The position numbers and the translations under genes are program-made. This document shows positions 12,917 through 23,305 of a stretch of DNA of 64,000 nucleotides, piece after piece. Position 1 is the stretch's first letter, and each line of letters begins with the position of its first letter. The notes under the pieces are model-generated. The model had not been told where the DNA came from and searched no databases. It was given only the letters and a program-made list of their open reading frames with translations. The DNA is from Calliphora vicina (lineage: Eukaryota > Arthropoda > Insecta > Diptera > Calliphoridae), in the NCBI RefSeq assembly GCF_958450345.1, contig NC_088783.1:25547701-25611700 (forward strand). Reading direction: 5' to 3'.

Positions 12917-13312
12917 ACATTATTTACCTTTATTTTCATAATCTCAACAAGTAAAATACAAAGAATATTAAATAAAATTTATTTAATGTTGTTAATTTTA
13001 TAAAAAAAAATTCCTAATATTTACTTTTGAAATATGAACATTGTTTACATTATGTAAATTTTATTTAAATGTCAACCATTTTCCATTATTTACATAATGT
13101 AAAAAATTTATATTTTTTTTTTGCAAATTTCACAAAATATTTTTCAAATGGCCGATTTCATATCGGTTTTATATTATTTCCCTTTAAAATACATTGTTTA
13201 CATAATGTCATTAATAACGTTTTTGGTAAATATCCCTAAATTTTGTTAAAGATTTGTCATTATTTACCTTTAAAATACATTGTTGACATAATGTCAATAT
13301 TAAAGATTTTTC
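12917..13312. repeat. Cluster of TTTACATAATGTAAA-type palindromic repeats
   Basis: The pieces ATTATTTACC, CTTTAAAATACATTG and TTTACATAATGT recur at about 12917, 13039, 13086, 13168 and 13257. Several include the palindrome TTTACATWATGTAAA. The copies diverge by deletion and substitution. It could be an old tandem repeat or the arms of a decayed fold-back element. Confidence 0.5.
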
Positions 13313-13727
13313 AATATTTATATAAACAAGTAAGAGTGCTATATTCGGCTGTGCCGAATCTTATATACCCTTCACCAAATTATACTTAAAAATTTTAAAT
13401 ATTTTTAGGTAAACTAAATTAAATTTTTTTCCAGTTTTTTTAATTTTTTGGAAAAAAAAATTTTTCGATTATTTTAATTTTTTTTTTTTAAATTTTAAAT
13501 TTTTTTTTTTTAAATTTTAAAATTTTTTTTTTTTAAATTTTAAAATTTTTTTTTGTTTTTTCATTTTTTTTTTTTTTTAAAAATTCGGCTTAAAAATTTT
13601 TTCCCGATTTTGACCCATTGTAGGTCCAACTTACTATGGTCTTATATACGTCGTTGCAAATGTCTTTGAAATATCTATCATTAGATATCCATATTGTCTA
13701 TATTAATGTCTTAGTAATCCAGATATA

Positions 13728-15370
13728 CAGCTATGGACATATAAATGGCACAAACTTAAATTGAGCATAAATATAAGTATTTTCCAACAAAAACTTTTAA
13801 AAATGCAATTTTTTTTGTCTTCTGATTGTTGTTGTAAGAATATTTGTCTCAACAGCGCTCAAATGTTCCGCTATATTCTGCAAATTATTTACCGTTATCA
13901 TGTTTTGTGTAAACCTGCTGATTTTAAGTGGACATATAAATGGCACAATTTATTTAAAATAGGCAGTACTCGAGTTGTTTTCATTGAAATCACTTGAAAT
14001 TTTGCGTAGTTGAAAATTAAATATAAGGAGTGAAAAATTATTAAAAATGGGATCAGGCCGACATACCACAACTGAAGAAAGGCGCATCATATGGAAAATG
14101 CATGAAAATGGAAAAAAAGTGGCGGAAATTTCTGAAGTAATGAATATTTCTCGAAAAAAAGTGTACAATGCAATAAAATCATGTGTTGAGAATCCCGATA
14201 TATTGATTAAGGGCAAAATTCGGAAGCCAAGGCCTCGAAAAACAGATGTACGTACTGATAGAGTTATTGTCGGAATGGCGAAAACTGATCCATTCAAGTC
14301 ATCACGGCAGATAGCATCCGATATTAATGCATCTATGAACCTGAATATATCTAGCAGGCTTGTCAGAAGAAGATTAAATGATGCAAATTTGTTTGGGCGC
14401 ATTTCCAGAAAAAAGCCACTTCTCTCAAAGAAAAATATTTCAAAACGATTAGTCTTCGCCAGAACCCATAAAGAAAATCCCATTAATTTTTGGAAAAACG
14501 TGTTATGGAGTGACGAAACAAAAATTAATAGGATAGGACCAGATGGCAGAACCTTTGTTCATTGTCCTAAAGGACAAGAATACAATCCTCGCTTCACTCA
14601 GAAGACAGTAAAACACGGTGGTGGTAGCATTATGGTTTGGGGTGCATTTTCTTGGCATGGCGTGGGTCCCCTCATAAAAATCAATGGCAAAATGGATAAG
14701 TTTCAGTACTTGGACATTTTGAAAAACCATATGGAGCCATATGCCTTCGATTCCATGCCAATTAAGTGGAAATTCATGCAAGACAATGACCCCAAACACT
14801 CGTCTAAGCTTGTAAAAAATTGGTTCTCTGCTGAGAAAATTGAAGTTTTGGATTGGCCAGCGCAGAGCCCTGACTTAAATCCTATAGAGAACCTTTGGAA
14901 CGAAGTGAAGGTTGAAATAGCAAAAAAAAATTATAAAAATATGGACGATTTGTGGTCGGCGGCACAGAAAGCCTGGTATGCCATACCCAAATCAAAATGC
15001 CAAAAACTAGTCGAAAGTATGGGACGCAGGTGCGAAGCTGTTATTAGAAACAAAGGCTACAGCACTAAATATTAATAGTAAAATATTTGTACATACCAAA
15101 AAACCAACAAATGCAATATTAAAATAATTTTTTTTTTCTTTTTTAAAGATTGTGCCATTTATGTGTCCAGCTGATTTGAGTGGTGTTTTTTTTATAACGA
15201 TTTTTTTTTTTTTTTAATTAGTGAATTTAAATTTTAGTTTATATTAACATAAAAATAAGTAATAAAGCTTTGTAAAAAACCAAAAAAATTTTGTTTGTTA
15301 ATAGTATTTACGATATTGTAGCATAAGAAAGAACTTTAGGAAAAATGTGCCATTTATATGTCCATAGCTG
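13728..15370 (+). mobile_element. Apparently intact Tc1-like transposon with double end repeats
   Basis: The element begins CAGCTATGGACATATAAATG and ends in its complement, with TA target duplications at 13726-13727 and 15371-15372. Inner copies of the site GGACATATAAATGGCACA lie at about 13931-13950 (direct) and 15152-15170 (slightly changed). Each end therefore has an outer and an inner site about 200 bp apart, the IR/DR layout known from Sleeping Beauty, Minos and Paris-type elements. It contains one unbroken transposase gene. It sits inside Helentron copy A3. Confidence 0.9.
14047..15075 (+). CDS. Tc1-like transposase, DD34E, full length
   Basis: This 342-residue protein should cut and re-insert the surrounding element in the nucleus. 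Residues 1-115 form the bipartite DNA-binding part: one helix-turn-helix around 10-45 (EERRIIWKM, ISRKKVYNAI), a basic GRPR/AT-hook-like linker RKPRPRKT at 59-66, and a second helix-turn-helix around 78-112 ending VRRRLND. The catalytic residues are Asp156 (WSDET), Asp246 (QDND) and Glu281 (PIENLW). The last two are separated by 34 residues, which is the Tc1 DD34E spacing. The glycine-rich box KHGGGSIMVWG lies at 189-199. There is no stop or frameshift and the length is normal for the family. The ATG follows an A-rich leader. Whether it is still active cannot be seen. Confidence 0.92.
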   Translation: MGSGRHTTTEERRIIWKMHENGKKVAEISEVMNISRKKVYNAIKSCVENPDILIKGKIRKPRPRKTDVRTDRVIVGMAKTDPFKSSRQIASDINASMNLNISSRLVRRRLNDANLFGRISRKKPLLSKKNISKRLVFARTHKENPINFWKNVLWSDETKINRIGPDGRTFVHCPKGQEYNPRFTQKTVKHGGGSIMVWGAFSWHGVGPLIKINGKMDKFQYLDILKNHMEPYAFDSMPIKWKFMQDNDPKHSSKLVKNWFSAEKIEVLDWPAQSPDLNPIENLWNEVKVEIAKKNYKNMDDLWSAAQKAWYAIPKSKCQKLVESMGRRCEAVIRNKGYSTKY

Positions 15371-15544
15371 TAGGTAAAAAATAGGTAAAAAATCGAGGTT
15401 GTCTTGGTTTTTTCCTCATATCTCAGCCATTTGTGGACCGATTTTGCTGATTTTAAATAGCAAAATTCTCGAAAGCATGTCTGAGAGAATTATTGAAGAT
15501 TTGGATCCCGAAGATATCTGGGGTCTTCAGAAAACTGATTTCAA

Positions 15545-15908
<364 letters not shown>

Positions 15909-16045
15909 CATGGCTTAATCGACTCCGCTATCTATAAGGATCCAGAATATATATACTTTATAGGGTCGGAAATGAAAAATGTAGAAATTACAAACGGAAT
16001 GACAAACTTATATATACCCTTCTCACGAAGGTGAAGGGTATAAAA

Positions 16046-16719
16046 AACAGTAAGAAAGTATGGTCCACCACGTAAATGAGAAAAAAGAATTTTATTTTAA
16101 AGTATAAATAATTTATATTCGTGAGTGATTTTCGAAATGGGCCTTAAATGGGAGCTATGACCAATTATGAACCGATCGCCATGAAATTATGTCGTGTGAT
16201 TTATGTCTGTATGAAAAATATTTATGTTGAATTTGGTGTATATACCGACATATCTAAGAGATTTATGCACGTTAAAGTGATTTTCGGAAGCGGGTCTATA
16301 TGGGAGCTATGACTAATTGTGGACCGATCATAACAAAATTTGGTGACATGAATTCTGCATATATAAAACTTATTTGGTGCGAAATTTGTGTAGATACATA
16401 CATAAATTAAACATTTAAGATCGATAAAGTCCAATTTCGAGAAGACATTTGTAGGGGGGCTTGGTGAAATAATGGACCGAAAAAATTATATATATCAAAT
16501 TTTGTCGAAATATCTTCAAAATTTCGACCCTTACTCTGCGCACAATGTTTACATGGAAAGCCAGCCAGCCAGACGGACGGACATCGTTTAATCGACTCAG
16601 AAAGTGATTCTAAGTCGATCGGTATACTTTAAGGTGGGTGTTAGGCCAATATTTTTGGGCGTTACAAACATCTGCACAAACGCATTATACCCTCCCCACT
16701 ATGGTGGTGTAGGGTATAA
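16046..16719 (+). mobile_element. Helentron-like family B copy B1
   Basis: It starts CAGTAAGAAAGTATGGTC directly behind Helentron A3. It carries the family body GATTTTCGAAATGGGCC, GGGAGCTATGAC and GACCGATCATAAC, then AGACGGACGGACATCG. It ends in the hairpin CCCTCCCCACTATGGTGG and the terminus TGTAGGGTATAA. The 5' hairpin and the TACCCTACAC box are damaged in this copy but intact in B2. Confidence 0.8.
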
Positions 16720-17121
16720 AAATGTTTCAAGTGTATAGATCATGAGTATTATAAATATTTGTATTGTAAATATTGTACATTTTCTAATACATTGGAATAG
16801 GGTATCATATGGTCGTTTACTTGCAGCCTACTTTCTTAATTATTTTAAGTACGCCTCTCTGTTCTGTAATGAAATTAAAATACAACATGTTATAACCTCA
16901 GTATTTAGCACGCATTACTTCTAAAATATATTTCAAGCCATTCCAGTTCGAAAACCACCCATACATATACATAACTACCAAGAATGTGGGAGGGAGGACA
17001 TTCCCAACAATTGCAACATGTTCCAAACATATTTCCTTACTAGTTTATTAGGTTTCTGTTACTAAATGTTGCCTAAATGTAATACTGATCATGTAATTTT
17101 AAATTGAACATAAACTTTACT
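16720..17121. other. AT-rich stretch, nothing recognised
   Basis: No supported gene or repeat. Confidence 0.4.
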
Positions 17122-17350
17122 TTTTAACCTTCTGCCAGTAGAGAAAGCGGCATAAAGTGTAAACGAATACAAAAAAAAAGAAGAGTTGTTTGGACATTTA
17201 AAATAAATTTTCTATTTTTAAAGTAAAAATTGTTTTTATCAAGTCAAGTCACCAAAAAAAAAACTTGAATAAAAATATATAGCAACCATTGGTTTAGTGT
17301 TTTTATTTTAGTTGGCGATTTAGTGCATGACCACCAAATTGCAAAAGAAA
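17122..17350 (+). repeat. Possible diverged copy of family C MITE
   Basis: It begins TTAACCTTCTGCCAGTAGAG and ends with GACCACCAAATTGCAAAAG. These resemble the ends of family C (TTAACCCTCTACCTGG and GACCACTAAACTGCAAAGAG). The interior is not alignable by eye. Confidence 0.35.
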
Positions 17351-17486
17351 ACAAACGAGGGAAGGTCAGGAATTAGGAGGAAAAGATTTAATAATACTGG
17401 TATACATATACGTATTTAGATATTTCTAGTTAGAAGATATATAAGTCCTTAAACTAATACAACATTACACAGTGCGACCAATAACA

Positions 17487-17715
17487 TCAAGGTCTCTTAT
17501 CGGTCATATTGTCCTAATATATCACGAATCTTCAGCTCGGCTTAACCGACTCTTAGGCATTCGGCGCAGATCTCTGCTGGTTGGTTACGATAACACAATA
17601 AACATAGCATACAGAGTAGTATTATTTTAGGACATTATTTGCTTCAAAAGCAATAAAAACCATTGTGAAATATTAGGACATTATGACAATATGATATGAT
17701 AAAAGACCTTGTGAA
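17487..17715. mobile_element. MITE family D, copy 1
   Basis: Imperfect terminal inverted repeats of about 45 bp: CAAGGTCTCTTATCGGTCAT and GTCCTAATAT on the left, ATATTAGGACATTATGAC and GACCTTG on the right. The second copy lies at 34743-34953. There is no coding capacity and the superfamily is unknown. Confidence 0.6.
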
Positions 17716-17779
17716 TTGACCAATTATTTGTTAATAAATTTTGATCTCAAAAATAAACCACTGGTCCAATGATATTAAA

Positions 17780-18195
17780 GTGACTTAAAGCATAAAAAAT
17801 TCACCCCATTTTTGTGAAATGAGGTGGTTAACTTATTAACCACCATGGAGGTTGGCATTAAAAATAATTATGATAACAATTTTCGTATATTAGCGTATAC
17901 ATTTTTTTTTAAATCTTATAATTTTGACTAAATTTTTTGACCAAACAAACAAAACACTCTGTGCATTTTTTAATTGAATGCGTGAACGTCCCTTAGAAAA
18001 ACTGCGGTTTACAATATTTTAAAATTAATATATTAATCTAAACAAAGCACCCTGACGGCAAAGTTTTGCAAAAAAACACAAACGATGGCTTCAAAAAATG
18101 TAATTCTTTATCGAGATGCCAAAAAAAAACTTTGTTTTAGATACTATAGAAAAGGTGGATTGTAAAGTGACCACTAAACTGCAAAGAGTTAAAAA
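17780..18195 (+). repeat. Family C repeat, copy 1
   Basis: About 400 bp shared with 50767-51350 and 62830-63255. It has a hairpin near the start (GGTTAACTTATTAACC), a conserved middle (CTTAGAAAAACTGCGGTTTA, CTGACGGCAAAGTTTTGCAA) and the end GTGACCACTAAACTGCAAAG followed by AGTTAA. The TTAA-bounded ends suggest a piggyBac-like MITE, which is inference. Confidence 0.7.
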
Positions 18196-18220
18196 ACAAT
18201 TAAACTATTTAAAGAAGAAA

Positions 18221-19739
18221 CAAGTAAGAATGCTATATTCGGCTATACCGAATCTTATATAACCTTTACTTTAAGATACAAAATTTTTGTAAAAATAATT
18301 GTTAAAAAAATTATTGGGATTTTTAAAAATGTTTAGCTTTTATTTTGAAACATTTCTACAATATAAATTTATTCAAAGTATTGGCCATTGTTAGCTATGA
18401 CCTTTTCCCATTTTTCTGGCATCATATGGTTTCCGAACCGCTCATCTTTTGAGGCCAAGAACGAATCTAGCCAATATCGGATACTCTATTCCAAAGTAAA
18501 GAGTATCCTAGAGACAGCGTTCTGCATCGATCGAAACAAATTGTAGTCTGGACTATAAAGCGGGTGAGCCAAAACTTTCCAACCACTTCATTCTAAATAC
18601 TTTTTAACAGGTATTGCAGCATGTGGCCTTTCGTTGTCATGATGGAATATTACGATTTCATGTCTGGCCGCATATTCTGGGCGTTTTTCTACCAATTCTC
18701 GATTCAAACAAATCAGTTGCTTTCGGTACAGGTTCTCTGTGATGGTGTGTTCAGATTTCAGCAGCTCATAATAGATAGGACCATTTTAATTCTACCAAAT
18801 ACGTTAACGTCATGGATATTTGGCTTTGGTGTCGATTAGGCTGATTGGCTGGGCTTCATATACGATCTGAGAGAGCGTGAGACGCTTCGGGTTATCGTAA
18901 TGGATCCATTTTTCATCGCAAGTAATGATTCGGTGCACAAATGATTTTCTTTTATAGCGATCAACCATCATTTCGAACATGAACAATCGTCTTTCAATTC
19001 GTATGGTAACCAATTTCTCAGTTTTAAAATGTATTATGCTGCTCTCAAAAGTTTTGAAATTGCTGCTTCAGTAGCTCCCAATAATTTTGCAAGCTGTTGT
19101 TGAGTTTTACAACAATTTTCATGGAGAAGTACTTCCAATTCTTGGTCTCCAAACTTTTTTGGCTGGCCTGGGTGAATTTTGCCTTCCGTGTAAAAATTAC
19201 CACTTCTGAACCGCACAAACCATCTCCCACACATTTAAAGCGATGGAACAGATTCACCATACGCTTTGGTGAGCAATCGGTGTGTTTCTGTGTCACTTTT
19301 TTCAAATTGAAGAAGTAAAGCGAAACTTCCCATATCAAATTGACATTTTCGAAACAAGAAAAACATTGTTATTTAATGACTAAATTAGAATAAATGGCAG
19401 ATATGTACCCTTTGTGAAGAAAAAGTAGGTAAAAACAATGTTGTTGCCAAATAGGTGAAAAATTGACGTAATCGCGGATTTTTGTTTATATCTCAGCCAT
19501 TTGTGGGGCGTTTTTCCCGATTTTATACAGCAACCTATGTTGGACTAAAGCGGATGTAGCAAACATGTATGAAAGTTATTTTTCAGCTTTGGAAAGTTGA
19601 TTGCAACAGACAGATGGATTTGGCTCCGCTATCTATAAGGATCCCGAATATATATATATATATATTTTATGGGGTCGTAGAGGAAAAATTTTAAAATTAC
19701 AAACGGAATGACAAACTTATACTTGTCACTTAGGGTTTA
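18221..19739 (+). mobile_element. Helentron-like family A copy A4, split by a mariner
   Basis: The 5' end CAAGTAAGAATGCTATATTC with hairpin TTCGGCTATACCGAA lies at 18221. After the mariner (about 18312-19415) the element resumes with TCTCAGCCATTTGTGG, CTATCTATAAGGATCC, a short TA tract and AAATTACAAACGGAATGAC, and ends in a decayed terminus near 19739. Confidence 0.75.
18312..19415 (-). pseudogene. Mellifera-type mariner transposase, near full length but broken
   Basis: The minus strand reads through most of a mariner transposase in order. An N-terminal segment (LFHRF, about 19240) leads into CGRWFVRFRSGNF and PGQPKKFGDQELEVLLHE. Then come the second helix-turn-helix TQQQLAKLLGATEAAISK (about 19050-19105), ERRLFMFEMMVDRYKRKSF, and ITCDEKWIHYDNPKR with the first catalytic aspartate (about 18905). 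HHDNERPHAA follows with the second aspartate (about 18640), then YSPDYNLFRSM with the region of the third (about 18545) and PEKWEKVIANNGQYFE at the end. Several frameshifts and a short deletion near the third aspartate make it inactive. It is inserted in Helentron A4. Confidence 0.85.
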
Positions 19740-21494
19740 AAAATACTAAAACATCATTAAAAACATGTGTCATACGGATATATTGTGTCAATTATTCAAA
19801 ACGTACTCTTTTTTTAACTGGTCACGGGACTAGACTTAAGTACAGAAAATAGTTTAAATATTTTAAGCCAACTTGGAAACAGGGTAAGTTTGCTTAAATG
19901 GGTAAATTTTCCTCGCTTTGTTAAAGAAACAAATTTTTCTCAACAACTAAAACTGGGTTCCTAATTTTGAAGTAACTAATCACATGGCTAGTTCTGTATA
20001 AATACTCTTCCTTTAGAAATCAAAGACGATCTGCCCTCGTTTAATCCTCTATATACCACTCCAATACATAAACCTGGAATTCTGTTGTTTCAACAATTTT
20101 TTTCTCTTCCTTCAACAAAGAAAAATACGGCAAGTGTATATTTTCCTTTGGAATATTTAAACATGTTTGGCAGCACTATAGTTTTTTCAACACGACACAA
20201 CACAAACGTCCATCTAACAATTTATACCGTAGAAAGTATATAGAAGTTTAAAATGTTGCTGCTGTACATTTGTGGTAGTTGTACTGATATCGTGTTGTCG
20301 TATGGATTTTAAAATAATAACTTTATTAGTTAAAAACTGCTCATGGGTTTGTGTTTGTGTGTGGCAAATAGCGAGGTGCCAATCAAAGGAGTGGTTCATG
20401 CATGCATGCTTAAGTTCATGCATGTTGCTGGATTGTTGGTTTCTTTTTTGTTTTTTTTTTCAAGTTTTCCTTTCATGGGTTTTCGGTTCCGGAAATTGTT
20501 AGTTTTATATCCTGCTAAATGTTAGGACTGCTATTATAAACATTATTTGAAGTGAAAAATAATACCAAGGAAATATAAAATAGAGAAAATTAAATTAAAT
20601 ACAAACATATAAAATAGAAATTACACACCTTTAAGGTTTATAAATACTTAATACGAAAATTTAATTTTGTTCAAGTTTAAATATTATGAAATTTAACAAT
20701 TAAATTAATAAATTGAAAGGCCATCAAATTAAATTTTCATAACTTCCTATAATGTGGTTTATAATCTATCTGTCTAGTAATTATCATATTGTCTATTACA
20801 TAATGTAGCAATTAAATTCACAATTAAAGTACTTTAGAAGTACAAATGCAGTGTAGGCATATACACTTTCATACATATGTTACATAAGACAAACTTTCTT
20901 GCTCAACAAATTCAAATTATTTGAAGATACAGATACATACACACACTCTCTCATGCAATTAGTCAAAGTTAATTATTTGACAAACCAAAAAACACAGATT
21001 GTATACAAACCAATACATTGAACTATTGCACCAAGCTCGGGGTCATACAACAGAACATGGAACATACAAGACATAAGGGAACTAAGGAAACTAACTGACT
21101 GACTACTGATAGATAAACCTCAAATCGACCAACAATACAGTAACCCCGTATGACAAAAACATTAACCAATATTATGCCACATGAATACATTCATTCATAC
21201 ACATGCTTGTGCAGCGGCAGCAACAGCACACTCCAATAAACACCAATTTTTGTGTTATTGGCCCTGGAAGGAGCAACAAAAAACATAAAGTATCCTTAAT
21301 GAGAAAACAACACCGAGAAAAGGGTTAAAAAAAAAGTTTATCATTGCAGACAATACGTAAGTAAGTAACAATAAAATGAAGTCGAAAACTATTACAGTGA
21401 AAGCTAGTAATGCTGAATGAAAGAGAAAATTGTAGAATATCATGAGAGGTAAGGGTTTATTTTAATTTTCGCTACTCCCAAGGACTATAATTAT
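19740..21494. other. Non-coding stretch, no gene seen
   Basis: Two parts (about 20200-20520 and 20860-21250) are less AT-biased, with GCATGCATGC and GCAGCGGCAGCAACAGCAC motifs, and look like unique host sequence. Open frames at 20214-20525 overlap on both strands and have no domain. Confidence 0.4.
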
Positions 21495-21548
21495 TATTAT
21501 AGTATATTTGGCTATGCTGGATCTTGTATACCCATCATCAATAAGTGA
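21495..21548 (+). repeat. Helentron A 5'-end fragment
   Basis: TATATTTGGCTATGCTGGAT and TATACCCATCATCAA align with the first 55 bp of family A; the rest is missing. Confidence 0.5.
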
Positions 21549-22124
21549 CAATTAAATATTTTTCTGAGGGATCAATTAGACCGTGCAACAGTCCAAAACC
21601 CACACGATCGTGACAGTATAGGTTCGACTCTACTACCAAAAGGGTAGTAATTTTATTTTTATGGGATTCTGAAAATAAAATAAAATGCCATTTCATCGAG
21701 CATGTTTAAAAATCTAAAATTCTTCATTTTATTTCTTTATGAGATTTACCACCCTGTTGTGGGTTTTTTTAAGGATTCAAAAAACATCAATTGTATTAAT
21801 TTTTGATGCAGAATCGACTGGTGAAATCAGATTTGCAATATGTATATTCAACCGTTTTTGATCTACAAAAAAATGTGCTCCAAATCCATGTCATTAGGAG
21901 CGTTGAACCACAAGAAAGTGTGAAAATTTTCAAGAAAAGGACGCTATTATTTTTATTTACGCAAAAACTTTCAGAAAAATTATGATACCTTAAAAACAAA
22001 TGTAGTGACCTGGTCACAAACTAACTCTAATGTAGATATATAAAACGCAAACAAATTTTCTACTAGACTCTAAAACCATCCAACCTATGAACTCCAAACC
22101 GGTTTCATTGGAAAAGCAACTAAA
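21549..22124. other. Non-coding stretch, nothing recognised
   Basis: Contains GGTTCGACTCT (21611), which looks like a tRNA B box but has no tRNA fold around it. No gene seen. Confidence 0.4.
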
Positions 22125-22602
22125 CGGAGAGAAAAAATATAGTTGGGCATGGTTACTGTAACCATTTCAATATTGTTACAATTTTTTTAACAATATTATA
22201 GTCACAGTAACCATTTCCATGATTGTGGCAACCATAATATCGTTTACGATTCACATGATTGTATCAACCATAGATATGGTTACAGTAAACAAATATATGT
22301 TTGTAGCAACGATATTTATGATGAAGGACTTATCATATTATATTGCTCTCGGCTTAAAGCTTATCATAATCTGAGAACAACATATTATGATAAAATTATT
22401 CATCATAAATATGGTTGCCACAAAAATATATTTGTTTACAGTAACCATATATATGGTTGATACAATCATGTGAATCATAAATTAACCATATTATGGTTAC
22501 CACAATCATGTAAATAGTTACTGTGACTATAATATTGTTAAAAATCTTGTAATACTATTTAAATGGTTACTGTAACCATGCCCAATTATATTTTTTCACT
22601 GC
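22125..22602. mobile_element. Long palindrome (fold-back MITE), about 480 bp
   Basis: The left arm starts CGGAGAGAAAAAATATAGTT and GGGCATGGTTAC; the right arm ends with the complement, GTAACCATGCCC then AATTATATTTTTTCACTGCG. The two arms pair along nearly their whole length and meet near 22365. Variants of ATGGTTNCNNCAATCATG recur inside each arm. There is no coding capacity. RNA from this region would form a long hairpin. Confidence 0.85.
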
Positions 22603-22626
22603 GTGTATGGGCAGATGGTTTTAGAC

Positions 22627-23032
22627 CAGTGATGTTCATCCCATACAACAATTCTTTAAAAAATTTAAACACATTTGTTATGCACTTTTAAACAGCATAA
22701 CAAATGTCTCATTTTTTCAAAAAATCAATAAGCATTGTTGTTGGTTGGTTTTTGGATGAAGCATAGCAAACACACGCGTTTCAATTACAATTGAACACAA
22801 AACAACAAAGTCAAAAATAAATAAAAAATTTGAGAGTATTTCGGCCGTATAATGTATATTCTTTCATTTCCCTAAAATTTATATTACATTCATTTAATAA
22901 ATTGGTTATATCTGGCAAAAATTCTAAATCTAAACATTCTTTATTTTGTTCTTATTTTAAGTGTTTTATCATTATGTTTGCTGGGTAGCTCTCTCACCAA
23001 TACATCTTCATTTTTTTTTTTGAACATCACTG
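22627..23032. mobile_element. Non-autonomous hAT-type element, 406 bp
   Basis: The ends CAGTGATGTTCA and TGAACATCACTG are exact inverted repeats. The flanking 8-mers TTTTAGAC and TTTTAGAG differ at one base, which fits the 8-bp target duplication of hAT elements. No transposase. Confidence 0.75.
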
Positions 23033-23054
23033 TTTTAGAGCAACATTAATATTT

Positions 23055-23305
23055 TAGAAAAGTAGTAGAAATACTACTTTAAAAAAAAGTAGAAATACTA
23101 CTTTTTAAAAAAGTAGTAGAAATACAACTTTTTAAAAATGTAGTAGAAATACTACTATGTATTATAAAAAATATTACAAATACTACTTTTTTAAAAAAAA
23201 GTTGTAGAAATTCTATTTTTTAATAACAGTAGAAATACTACTTTTTTAAAAAAGTAGTAAAAATACTACTTTTTTAAAAAAAGGAGTAGAAATACTACTT
23301 TTCAT
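23055..23305. repeat. Tandem array of short palindromic units
   Basis: About eight units of roughly 30-35 bp, each built as AGTAGTAGAAATACTACT with A/T spacers, so each unit is its own hairpin. It starts right after the hAT MITE. Confidence 0.85.

Noticed and set aside
13950..14483. 177-residue minus-strand frame
   Set aside because: Antisense shadow of the Tc1 transposase.
14503..14799. 98-residue minus-strand frame
   Set aside because: Antisense shadow of the Tc1 transposase.
21611..21621. tRNA B-box-like GGTTCGACTCT
   Set aside because: No A box at the right distance and no cloverleaf.
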